Shown here piece by piece: positions 8,289-16,127 of a stretch of 64,000 nucleotides of DNA. The notes under the pieces were generated by a model, which was not told the origin of the DNA, searched no databases, and saw only the letters and a list, made by a program, of their open reading frames with translations. Source of the stretch: CBDCFV01 sp963664625 (GTDB lineage Bacteria > Chloroflexota > Dehalococcoidia > Lucifugimonadales > UBA3495). The position numbers were made by a program, and so were the translations under genes. The DNA is taken from contig OY761541.1 of the NCBI GenBank assembly GCA_963664625.1, positions 744,001 through 808,000 on the forward strand, read 5' to 3'. Within the stretch, counting starts at the first letter, position 1. Every line of letters begins with the position of its first letter.

Positions 8289-9584
8289 TTAAAGCAGGTT
8301 CCAGCGGGGGTTCTTGGCGGCCTGTTCCTTGAGGTAGTCCACTATCCAGTCTTTGACTGGCTCGGCCATGTAGAAGGTGGGCTTGATCAGGTCACCTTGG
8401 TCGGCTATCAGCCCCTCTTCGAGGGCTGTGGTGGCCAGTGGGGTATTAGGCTGGACCGGTACGCCTACCCGAAGGTTGGCCATCGCCGGGTTGATGCTGC
8501 GCAGGAACTCCAGCTTTTCTTCGACCGTTTCCTTGGTTTCTCCCGGTTCACCGAAGTTCTGGGAGATGGTGTAGTGGAGGCCACCATCCTCGCACATCTG
8601 GCAGGTACGGCGCAGGGGCTCCAGGTTTTCGCCCAGGAGCGTGCCTCCGTGGCCGTCTCCCCTGGCGCGGCCCATGATGACCAAGGCGCAGCCGGCGCCC
8701 TTCATCAAGCCCACCAGTTCCTCGTCACAACTGAAGGGAGCAAGACAGGTATTCCAGTGCAACTTCAGGTCGGCATCGGACAACGCCCGGCAAAGGGACT
8801 TGGCATGGTCCAAGGGGACGTTGAAGGCGTTGTCCACGAAGAACACCTTGCGGAGGCCGAACCGCTCCTCCATGTCCTTCACTTCGTGGACCACTTCGTC
8901 GATGGGGCGGATGATCCGCCAGCCCTGCTCGTCGGGAGTTTCGGCAGCTTCCCCAGTGGGGTAGGAAAAATCGCCCAGCTTGGTGAGGATGCCGATGCCG
9001 AAACCGGCTTGGCGGTACTTGCGCATGTCGAGGTCTTCAAGCCGGGGCGCCTTGGCAAAGGCGGAATAGCACCGACCTTCCCGGAATATAATCTCGCCGT
9101 TTTCCCGGCGCACCAGCCCTTCCAGGTCGTAGTAGGACGGCTCGCCGACCTCCAAGCGGTTGGTCAACTCGGCAAAGGCCTCCCCCGCATCTCCGGCGAG
9201 GCCGAGGTCAGGCTCCAGGTAATCGAAACACTCCTTGGGCAGCAGGCTGAAGGCCGGGCCGCCCACCACGATGGTTGCCGTGGATATGCTGCGGACCTTG
9301 TCGATGACCTCCTTGGTGATGGGCAATGCCCACTGGGGGTCCAGGTAGCTGTGGTTGCCAAGGTTCCGCAGGGATATTCCCACCAGGTCGGGCCGGTATT
9401 CATTCACGACCTGCTCGACTTCGGCAAGGTAATCGTCGGCGAACATCAGGTCCAACGCCTTGACTTGGTGGCGGTCCTGGTCCAAGTGGGCGGCGACGTA
9501 GGCCATGCCAATGGGAAGGGGCCGGGCGTCCATCCGGCTCATCAGCCGGTCATGCCGGTTGGTGGCGATCAACAAGACACGCAT
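8289..9584 (-). CDS. B12-binding/radical SAM-like protein lacking the CxxxCxxC cluster motif
   Basis: 431 residues from the ATG at 9584, preceded by GGGGGGAT. The N-terminal ~170 residues look like a cobalamin-binding Rossmann domain (PLPIGMAYVAAHL, DLVGISLRNLG, ATIVVGGPAFSLLP). The following TIM-barrel region keeps radical-SAM landmarks (RIIRPIDEVVHEVKDM, KVFFVDNAFNVP, GEPGETKETVEEKLEFL). Where the [4Fe-4S] motif should lie, after GIGILTK, the sequence reads LGDFSYPTGEAAETPDEQGW, with no cysteine. A frameshift does not restore the cysteines. It is either a pseudoenzyme or a family that has lost the cluster. It heads the thiolase/DUF35 group. Confidence 0.78.
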   Translation of the reverse strand: MRVLLIATNRHDRLMSRMDARPLPIGMAYVAAHLDQDRHQVKALDLMFADDYLAEVEQVVNEYRPDLVGISLRNLGNHSYLDPQWALPITKEVIDKVRSISTATIVVGGPAFSLLPKECFDYLEPDLGLAGDAGEAFAELTNRLEVGEPSYYDLEGLVRRENGEIIFREGRCYSAFAKAPRLEDLDMRKYRQAGFGIGILTKLGDFSYPTGEAAETPDEQGWRIIRPIDEVVHEVKDMEERFGLRKVFFVDNAFNVPLDHAKSLCRALSDADLKLHWNTCLAPFSCDEELVGLMKGAGCALVIMGRARGDGHGGTLLGENLEPLRRTCQMCEDGGLHYTISQNFGEPGETKETVEEKLEFLRSINPAMANLRVGVPVQPNTPLATTALEEGLIADQGDLIKPTFYMAEPVKDWIVDYLKEQAAKNPRWNLL

Positions 9585-9711
9585 ACTATCCCCCCGGAAG
9601 CCAGATGCAGAGTGGGCCGTATTATGGCCCAAAGCTGGACGCTTTACAAACGACTCGGGTCTCCAAAACAGGGTATGTCCAAAGCCGGGCCTACCTGGTG
9701 CAGGCGGGATG

Positions 9712-9816
9712 TTAGCCTGGTGAGGAGAGGAGGGCATTGAGCAGCACCTGGGGGCGGGGCAGTTTACGTTGAAGGGCTCGGACGCGACGCCAGAGGGCTT
9801 TTATTTCACTCATCAT
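9712..9816 (-). CDS. possible 34-residue small protein or gene remnant
   Basis: An ATG at 9816 with AAAGGAA about 8 nt upstream opens a 34-codon frame rich in basic residues (EIKALWRRVRALQRKLPRPQ) that ends at TAA 9712. It resembles the start of a helical protein cut short. It may be a real small peptide, a degraded gene, or chance. Confidence 0.25.
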   Translation of the reverse strand: MMSEIKALWRRVRALQRKLPRPQVLLNALLSSPG

Positions 9817-9889
9817 GGTGCGGATTCCTTTGGATGGTGGATTTTATGGAGGAAGAGCCTAGAAATTTCAGAAACGTGGACATACGGGC

Positions 9890-9932
9890 TTGTCTGAATC
9901 AGGATTTACCGGATGTCGGGATTTTCAGGATG
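9890..9932. repeat. short intergenic repeat (GAATCAGGATTTACCGGAT type)
   Basis: The stretch contains two related half-units, GAATCAGGATTTACCGGAT and GGGATTTTCAGGATG. I recall similar intergenic strings in other bacterial genomes, but only this copy is seen here. The rest of 9817-10222 shows no gene. Confidence 0.3.
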
Positions 9933-10222
9933 CGGCCTGTTCCGCGTTTCAGGGCTGCCACAAGGGCTGCCCCTGCGAGATAACGCGGCTCTGAGTGTAG
10001 CGGCGTACATTCTGCACGCCTCGGACAGGAGACTGAAAGCACTTGGCACCGGGTCGGGCGAAACGTTGTGCTGCACAGGCATTATGGCAGGGAGGTGTTT
10101 TACGAACTGGCAAGCGGGTAGTGTCAGTGGGGGGAGTGTCCCTGACCTGTCTATATTTGAAAAGGCGCCCTTGGCCTCGCTATACTGTACTTCCGTTATC
10201 CCATCGAAGGAGATGCGCGTCC

Positions 10223-10588
10223 GTGCAGGAGACAGCGTCGTACCAGGAACGCAGTCAAGCGTTTCTCGGCAAGGCCCGGGAAGAGCTTGAAGCCGGAGAT
10301 TTGGAGCAGGCGTCGGAAAAGGCGTGGGGCGCCGCCGCTGTGATAGTAAAGGCCGTCGCAGAAGCTCGGGGGATACGTCACAAGTCACACAAGAACCTCA
10401 CAAGACTTGTGGAGACCCTCGCCGATGAAACGAACGATGAGCATCTACGCGACTTGTTCGATGCCGCCCAGTCCCTCCACGGAAATTTTTACGAGAACGA
10501 TTTTGGCGTCAGAGGTGTGCGGAGGCGGATAAGAAGAGTGGAAGAGTTCGTGGAAAAGATGGAACGGATACTGAACGCCCAACAATAG
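10223..10588 (+). CDS. PaREP1/HEPN-like helical protein
   Basis: 121 residues from a GTG at 10223 with AAGGAGA nine bases upstream; longer upstream readings are arginine-rich and unlike protein. The body (FLGKAREELEAGDLEQASEK, then AWGAAAVIVKAVAEARG, then SHKNLTRLVETLADE) fits the PaREP1 family, all-helical proteins related to HEPN domains and common in archaea and some Chloroflexota. No adjacent nucleotidyltransferase is seen, so a toxin role is only possible. Related proteins occur at 41821-42204 and 54957-55340. It borders the AT-richer island that holds the PARIS-like pair. Confidence 0.72.
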   Translation: MQETASYQERSQAFLGKAREELEAGDLEQASEKAWGAAAVIVKAVAEARGIRHKSHKNLTRLVETLADETNDEHLRDLFDAAQSLHGNFYENDFGVRGVRRRIRRVEEFVEKMERILNAQQ

Positions 10589-11011
10589 TTGAGTGCAGCC
10601 TGGAGTAGGGCAAATAGGTCCTTGTTTGGAAGGTGTACTGGGAGTTCTTCAAGGGGACTACCCTCCTTATCCAGTCAATTTAGATCATCCCACAAAACTC
10701 ACACTTCCGTTAGCTCAAAATTCGGGAAGCAGATCATATTGACCCGTCATCGAACCTCAATCAACGTTGCCAAGGCTAATGGTTGCCAAGGCTAATGACT
10801 GATACGTTATTGCCCGGTGGAGGATGCCTTAAGGAAAGCTAAGTCACGCAGGAACCGCTACAATGGGGAGAAGCCCCATAGCACTTGACGTTACTTGTTC
10901 CCGAGTGGGGTTCTGCATTGGTCGGACCTGCGGACTGACCCGCAAGAGGCGCACTTTTAGAAACAGGTCCGGGCCGTGGGGTCAGGTCAACCGATCTTCT
11001 TTGTGAAGCTT
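10589..11011. other. AT-richer gene-free stretch before the PARIS-like pair
   Basis: No credible gene on either strand. Base composition drops visibly compared with the flanking core genes. It contains a perfect 16-bp tandem duplication at 10766-10797. Confidence 0.5.
10766..10797. repeat. perfect 16-bp tandem duplication
   Basis: GTTGCCAAGGCTAATG occurs twice back to back (10766-10781 and 10782-10797) in gene-free DNA just outside the PARIS-like genes. It could mark an insertion or slippage event. Confidence 0.6.
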
Positions 11012-12505
11012 ATGCGAGGACCAGTTGAAGTGAACAATTTTATTGAGAGTGTGGAAGTCTTGGGACTCCATGGTCGGTTTGATATACGCATGGAGTTCTC
11101 GGAGGGAGTCAACATCGTTTATGGTGTAAATGGTGCTGGCAAGACAACGATGCTTCATATCTTGGCGAACGCGGCAAGCCTCGACTTAGAACGATTCACA
11201 ACATTGGCATTCCATTCGATCTGCGTGAAGATTGCTGGTGGCCCTGAGATCGTGATTTCAGCGCGACGGCGCCATCAAGAGGATCATTCGGCTCAGATAA
11301 CTCTTCAGGTAGGCGGGGGCAAAGTCATCACTTTGCCACAAAGTGACACTCGAAGTGAAGGGAATGAGCGAGAGTGGATCAGGGAGATGAGAAGGTTCCA
11401 AGCCTTTATGAAGGAGATGACAAACCCACTGCAGGTAACGTATTTTCCAGCGTTCCGAACAATGAGTGAGGCATGGTCGTCTATTGATTCTTCAGAACTG
11501 TGGGAAAACAGTTTTCGGCGGAGGCAATTTTTACCCTCTGCGGTTCGACGCCGAATGTCGTCTCATCGGGAATTGGAAATAAGAGAGAGTTGGCGAGATT
11601 ATGAAGTGCAGACAGCGTTAGCGAGGGAGATTTTTGGTCCATTCGTTCCACAGATACGATACCCTTCTCCCCGAGAGATTCAGCGGGACCTTGATGATGA
11701 GATTCGAAGGGCTCAGAATCGCTTGGCAGGAGGGGATCAATTTCTACTTTCAGAGACCTTTCAGCGCGTCTTTTCTGCCATATCGCGACGTGAGCGTTTC
11801 GACCATGATGAAACACGAAGCCCCGAAGAAATATGGCATAGCATTCGTAATCAATTGGATGACCTTCAGAATTTGCAAAGTGCGCATGGGCTTCCGGATA
11901 TCGGCTCCGATTTCGATGCTCTCAGATCCGAGATTGGTTCCCCCACCGACCTTACCCAATCGGACGGCGATACAACCACTAGGGTACTAGCCGTGTACGA
12001 ATATGTTCTCGCCGAACGTATGAAGAACCTTCAAGAGGCTTTCGATGCGGTTCGAGCCTATATGACCGCCGTTAATCGTTTTTTCAAGGTAAAACAACTG
12101 GTTACAAGTTCGACCGATGCGAACGATATAACTCCACGACTCCGCATAAGACATGAGGACGGCACATTAAGTGAACTAGACACGTTATCATCCGGTGAGA
12201 GGCAAGTTGCTGGGCTAATCTATTCAGCTTCTCGGGTGGCACAGGGAGACGTGGTTCTCGTTGACGAGCCTGAACTCTCCCTCCATATCGATTGGCAACG
12301 GACAATCATCAATGCCATGGTTGAACAACTTCCTTTAAAGCAGCTGATCGTTTGCACGCATTCGCCAGTGGTCGGCGCCGGATACAGAGACAAGATGAAG
12401 GAGTTAGTTGCGCAACCAACACGGTTCAAATCGACTCGGACCACTGGAGTCCCAGTCGACCTCGAGGATTGGGATGAGTTTGATGACTTGGAGGATATCG
12501 TGTAA
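11012..12505 (+). CDS. ABC/OLD-type AAA ATPase, AriA-like (PARIS system)
   Basis: 497 residues from the ATG at 11012 (a GTG at 10976 is possible). It has Walker A GVNGAGKTT (~38-46), an ABC signature LSSGERQ (~391-397), Walker B VVLVDEPELSLH (~412-423) and the switch histidine in IVCTHSPVV, all features of SMC/OLD-like ATPases. A helical insertion separates the two ATPase lobes. Its stop overlaps the start of the DUF4435 gene (TAATG). That gene order, ATPase then DUF4435, is the arrangement of PARIS, in which the ATPase AriA senses phage proteins and releases the toxic effector AriB. Codon use is AT-richer than in neighbouring genes, suggesting recent acquisition. The specific name AriA is inferred from context. 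Confidence 0.8.
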   Translation: MRGPVEVNNFIESVEVLGLHGRFDIRMEFSEGVNIVYGVNGAGKTTMLHILANAASLDLERFTTLAFHSICVKIAGGPEIVISARRRHQEDHSAQITLQVGGGKVITLPQSDTRSEGNEREWIREMRRFQAFMKEMTNPLQVTYFPAFRTMSEAWSSIDSSELWENSFRRRQFLPSAVRRRMSSHRELEIRESWRDYEVQTALAREIFGPFVPQIRYPSPREIQRDLDDEIRRAQNRLAGGDQFLLSETFQRVFSAISRRERFDHDETRSPEEIWHSIRNQLDDLQNLQSAHGLPDIGSDFDALRSEIGSPTDLTQSDGDTTTRVLAVYEYVLAERMKNLQEAFDAVRAYMTAVNRFFKVKQLVTSSTDANDITPRLRIRHEDGTLSELDTLSSGERQVAGLIYSASRVAQGDVVLVDEPELSLHIDWQRTIINAMVEQLPLKQLIVCTHSPVVGAGYRDKMKELVAQPTRFKSTRTTGVPVDLEDWDEFDDLEDIV

Positions 12506-13494
12506 TGCCCGGTCTAGAGGTGACTTATGACGAGTTTGTTAACGAGGTCATGATGTCCAACCACTCTTACATAATGTTGGAAGGACCGGATGATAAGAGT
12601 TTTTTTGACATACTCGTCGATGCGGCTAAGGGGTTCCCAGAATACGAAGATGGTTCCCTCAGCACAGTGTCCATTGATACCGCCGAAAGAGTGAAGTCCG
12701 ACGGTCCTGCCGAGGGCAACCGACAAAAGGTGGAAAAAGTATCGCAGCTAGTTGCGGGGGCTTCATTTCGGACGCGATTTGTTGGGTTCGTCGATCGTGA
12801 GTTTAGGAAGTTTCGCCTAGGCAACATGATAGCCGATCGTCTTCGAACTCAGCGGACACTAGACAGATTGGTTTGGTCGCGTGGCCATTCCATAGAGAAT
12901 TATTTATTCGATTTCCAAGTGTTCAGAGTACCCTTAAGGGACTCATCGGTAAATGGGGAAATCGCAGAAACAGCCCTTCAATCGTTGGAGCAAAATTTCC
13001 AGGAAATTCTTGGTGTGGCGTGCGCTTTAGCGTTTGCTGGCAAAGAGATGGACATGCTGGATGAAGTTAGGGGAACCGTCCATTTCGATCCTATTATGCC
13101 ACCTAATTCACTAGCTTTCTGGGATGTCGAGGTTTGGAAAAAGGGAATAGTTCAGCATAGCCGTTTAAGTGTGCAGCAGAGTGATGCACTAGCCGCGAGT
13201 TTCGAACGCTGGCTTGACGTAGTCAAAGCATCAAATCCTTCCGATGTAAAGTGGGCCTGCGATGGCCATACAGGTATTCGTCTGATTTGGGAAGCTTATG
13301 CCCAATATGTCTTCTGCGCCAGCCAATCGCGACCGGGAGTTGGACCCACTGCAGGAAATCAAAGGGCAGCCATAACAGGAATCCCACTTACGCTCAGGTT
13401 CAATTATCTTGCTCGAAGTTGGGCAAATTTAGCTGCATATACTGATCCAGATACACCGTTTGTGTGCTTCGACTTAATCGGAACTGGAGGTTAG
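12505..13494 (+). CDS. DUF4435 TOPRIM-like protein, AriB-like effector (PARIS system)
   Basis: 329 residues. The TOPRIM-like signature is clear: MLEGPDDKSFFDIL with Glu26 near the start, RFVGFVDREFRKF (~92-104), and HSIENYLF (~130-137), the hallmark of DUF4435. In PARIS, AriB is a nuclease-like toxin held inactive by AriA; reported targets include tRNA. Its start codon overlaps the ATPase stop by one base, so the pair is translationally coupled. The catalytic acidic residues appear intact. The protein is about the usual AriB size. Identification as AriB rests on domain plus partner, not on a sequence search. Confidence 0.78.
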   Translation: MPGLEVTYDEFVNEVMMSNHSYIMLEGPDDKSFFDILVDAAKGFPEYEDGSLSTVSIDTAERVKSDGPAEGNRQKVEKVSQLVAGASFRTRFVGFVDREFRKFRLGNMIADRLRTQRTLDRLVWSRGHSIENYLFDFQVFRVPLRDSSVNGEIAETALQSLEQNFQEILGVACALAFAGKEMDMLDEVRGTVHFDPIMPPNSLAFWDVEVWKKGIVQHSRLSVQQSDALAASFERWLDVVKASNPSDVKWACDGHTGIRLIWEAYAQYVFCASQSRPGVGPTAGNQRAAITGIPLTLRFNYLARSWANLAAYTDPDTPFVCFDLIGTGG

Positions 13495-13872
13495 CCAAGT
13501 TCCTGCAAAGTGTTAAGGGCCCCATTTACTACGCCGAGCGAGGTTCAGATGGTCCTTCCTCCGAGGCTTAAAGGATATCACCATCTCAAACCCGGTACTG
13601 GCTACCGTCAAGTCCGGCCCACCAAATAGCCAACAGCGAGGCGGGCGAATCACCCGCCTTTACCTGTGAATGTCAGCAGACCCTGAATGAGAAACCCCAT
13701 GCATTACCCGATATCCCGGCCTACTGGCACCAAATTTTGCGCCACTTAACCGCCTGTTGACAGTCGATTTGGGAAGCAAGAGAATTGTTGCACCTGCCCG
13801 CAGGTGCAAGTTACCAAAGCATGGCGGCCCAATTCCCCGGCAACTGCAACGCTGGGACCGGTGAGGTCAACG
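13495..13872. other. gene-free stretch after the PARIS-like pair
   Basis: No convincing gene on either strand. The only structure I see is the GC-rich hairpin near 13640. A few TATA-like strings are present but none pairs with a convincing -35 box before 13873. Confidence 0.4.
13640..13661 (+). terminator. weak candidate terminator after the PARIS-like operon
   Basis: GGCGGG and CCCGCC pair around a 7-nt loop and are followed by TTT only. The short T run makes this a weak intrinsic terminator about 145 nt past the AriB-like stop. Confidence 0.35.
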
Positions 13873-14145
13873 ATGAGCGACGATATTATTGCGGCGAACC
13901 TGGCGGCGGTTGAGGCTCACTTTGGGAGCGAGGCGTCCGGTCGAATCGAGGACGCGATTGGCCTGTATACGGACGACGTGGTGTGGGAAGCTCCGAGCCG
14001 GAACCTGGAATTCCGGGGCAAGGAGGCGGTCGCCGACAATTACCGGGACATCTTCTCCGTGCTGAAGAACGTGGCGTTCCACACCAAGGGCCACCGCGGG
14101 CGGTGTAATCCGTGTCAAGTGAAAACGGCAAGGGAACCATCCTAA
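13873..14145 (+). pseudogene. truncated SnoaL/NTF2-like protein
   Basis: From an ATG at 13873, about 75 residues match the first half of a SnoaL-like fold (ANLAAVEAHF, DAIGLYTDDVVWEAP, FRGKEAVADNYRDIF). The reading then passes into an unrelated cysteine- and arginine-containing tail and stops at 90 residues. SnoaL proteins usually run 120-150 residues and need the C-terminal strands for the barrel. Dispersed palindromes begin soon after, so the 3' half was probably lost by insertion or deletion. Confidence 0.6.
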
Positions 14146-14190
14146 ACCAACTTGTTCCTGTTTACCTCCTCCAGTCGTCGCCCGAAGCAT

Positions 14191-14216
14191 GGATTCCCGC
14201 CTTCGCGGGAATGACG
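14191..14216. repeat. dispersed REP-like palindrome
   Basis: ATTCCCGC and GCGGGAAT form an inverted repeat around a short loop. The same element occurs near 20737, 25077, 28307, 34580, 43547 and 44712. Degenerate copies (GGATTGCGGGAATGACGAGG and similar) continue to about 14315. Confidence 0.85.
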
Positions 14217-14365
14217 GGGTTGTAGGAATGATGGATGCGGGATTGGCGGGTTGTGGGAATGGTGGGTTGCGGCGATGATGGATTGCGGGAATGACGAGGT
14301 TCGCGGGGAGCCAGGCTTAGGAATAATCGTTAAGGGTTAACTCGTTTCGACTCAGGAGGGTAGCG

Positions 14366-15403
14366 ATGGCCATTACTATCGACGAAATGCTGGACCTTCT
14401 AAGCTTTGCCGGCACCGAACTGGTCAACGGCAACTCCAATCACGGCCCTATGGCCTCGGAAGCGTTGTTCGCCCTCGGCAGGGATGAGGCCGTTCTGCCT
14501 TGGGTTGAAGGATACAGGAGCAGGTTGATAGACCGTCCTTCTCCCTCGCTTCCCATCCCGGCTGACGAGTGGCAGGAGTGCTTGGGCCAGCGGGAACGGC
14601 TGGGGGACTGGATAGAGTTTTTTGAGCACGAGTTGGAGTTGGCCCCGTGGCAGGACGTTGTCAAGCGATGGGTCCCGCGCTTGGCGCCGGCGGTTATGGC
14701 GTCAGCCACTCACGGCCTGATCCGCACCGGCCATGCCGTCCGCAGCCTTTCCGCAGAGGAAACGCCCCAGAGGACTTACGAACTGGCGCAAGGTCTGGGG
14801 TACTGGGCAGCGCGTTACTACACCCTTCCGGGGACGCCTTCGGGCGATCATGCGGGTCATGCGCCAAGGAGCGCGCTGCAACACGTCGAGCGGCTCCACG
14901 GGCCGGGATTTGACGGCTCCGGGTCAATCGTCCAGCAAATCAAGGGCATGGAGGACCACCCGGAGTTCGCGCCGGCCATTGACTTGGTGGACACGTCCGG
15001 CGATATATCCGGTTTCATTTCCAACATTACCGAGACGTTCGCCGGCATCTACCTAGCCAGTCCCAAGAACCTGGTGGCCTTCGTCCATACGGTGACCGCT
15101 CCAAGCGCGCTGCGGATGATTGCGCCGTACTTGGATGACGCCGACGCACGGCAAGCCGCACGGTACGCTTGGCAGGCGTGCGCGGCAGTCTATTCGTGGT
15201 ACTCGACGGTCCCGGCCCAAGACACTTCAGGCTTGGAGGCTCCGGCGGAGGACCATGAAGACCTTATAGACCGCGCGGTTGCGGCGGGCGGCGCCCACTC
15301 GATAAAGTTCACCGAGGCTTGTTTGCGGGAGTACGCCCTGAACCCCAACCCCGTTTACTTGGTGGCGGCCCGGGACGCGACCGAGCGCGTGGGGCCGGTC
15401 TGA
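14366..15403 (+). CDS. questin oxidase-like family protein (DUF4243)
   Basis: 345 residues with AGG-type ribosome binding before the ATG at 14366. NSNHGPMASEALFALG (~23-38) matches the start of the questin oxidase-like family, named after a fungal Baeyer-Villiger-type enzyme. Later conserved segments include THGLIRTGHAVRSL, with histidines conserved in the family, and FVHTVTAPSALRMI. The bacterial members have no established substrate. It stands alone on the plus strand, preceded by repeat-rich DNA and followed by a 124-nt gap holding loose GGTATGACG-type repeats. Confidence 0.75.
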   Translation: MAITIDEMLDLLSFAGTELVNGNSNHGPMASEALFALGRDEAVLPWVEGYRSRLIDRPSPSLPIPADEWQECLGQRERLGDWIEFFEHELELAPWQDVVKRWVPRLAPAVMASATHGLIRTGHAVRSLSAEETPQRTYELAQGLGYWAARYYTLPGTPSGDHAGHAPRSALQHVERLHGPGFDGSGSIVQQIKGMEDHPEFAPAIDLVDTSGDISGFISNITETFAGIYLASPKNLVAFVHTVTAPSALRMIAPYLDDADARQAARYAWQACAAVYSWYSTVPAQDTSGLEAPAEDHEDLIDRAVAAGGAHSIKFTEACLREYALNPNPVYLVAARDATERVGPV

Positions 15404-15527
15404 TAGGGTGCCCGATACCACCCTCAACCACCGGGGGTTGGATACCTGCTAAGGTGGGTATGACGGTACGAAAGACGGGTACGACGTTGCGACGTGGGCA
15501 TGACGTTACGAAAAGCAGGAAGGTGCG

Positions 15528-16127
15528 ATGACAACAGCGGGCAGCCCGCCGTCCCGGCGGGTCGGGGAGGTGGTCGGGGCTAACTCATCATCGTTTACCG
15601 GCCAGTGCTACCACCTTTACGACGCGCCTCCTTTGGGGTGCTTGGTGCGCACTTCCTCTCCGGAAATCTACGGCGTGGTCTGCCGGGTAAGCACCGAACC
15701 GCTGGACCCGGGCCGCCCGATACTCGCCAGGGGAGAGGACGCCGAGAGCGAAGACGAGGTCTTCAGGGAAAACCCCCAACTGGAACGGTTGCTGACGTCG
15801 AGGTTCGAGACGTTGATCGTGGGCCACCATGATGGAGCGGGCACCAAGCAATCGCTGCCGCCGTTGCCGCCGCGAGTGCATTCGTTCATCTACTGGTGCG
15901 GCCCGGATGAGATTGCCGGATTCACCGAGAGCCTGGAGATGCTCCGTTTCCTGGTGAACACAACCGGTCCCGCGGCCGATGAAGTGCTGGCCGCATACTT
16001 GGGGATAGCCGCCGCGACCCACGCGGAGCCTCGGCAATTCCTCCTGCGAGCCGGCAAGACCCTGGCGGCGGAGCTGTCCGGCGACCTTCCTCGGCTGAAC
16101 ACGATTCTGAAGAGGGTGTCCCTATGA
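15528..16127 (+). CDS. HAS-barrel-like partner of the downstream HerA-type ATPase
   Basis: 199 residues, starting at an ATG preceded by GGAAGGTG. The N-terminal ~55 residues (VGEVVGANSSSFTGQCYHLY, then LGCLVRT, then IYGVVCRVSTE) look like the HAS-barrel that precedes HerA-type ATPases. The remainder is mostly helical with no motif I can name. Its TGA overlaps the start of the HerA-like gene (ATGA), so the two are translationally coupled and probably act together. No NurA nuclease motifs are visible here. Function unknown. Confidence 0.6.
   Translation: MTTAGSPPSRRVGEVVGANSSSFTGQCYHLYDAPPLGCLVRTSSPEIYGVVCRVSTEPLDPGRPILARGEDAESEDEVFRENPQLERLLTSRFETLIVGHHDGAGTKQSLPPLPPRVHSFIYWCGPDEIAGFTESLEMLRFLVNTTGPAADEVLAAYLGIAAATHAEPRQFLLRAGKTLAAELSGDLPRLNTILKRVSL

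Noticed and set aside
8397..9740. A 447-codon plus-strand open frame opposite the B12-like gene
   Set aside because: It is the antisense of a recognisable protein. In high-GC DNA such long mirror frames are expected, and it has no motif or start signal.
13873..14145. A second stop-codon readthrough (selenoprotein) at the end of the SnoaL-like gene
   Set aside because: The stop is TAA, and the preceding residues already leave the family pattern.
14191..14330. CRISPR-like array of palindromes
   Set aside because: The repeats are degenerate, unevenly spaced, have no constant spacers, and the same unit is dispersed singly elsewhere; no cas genes are present.
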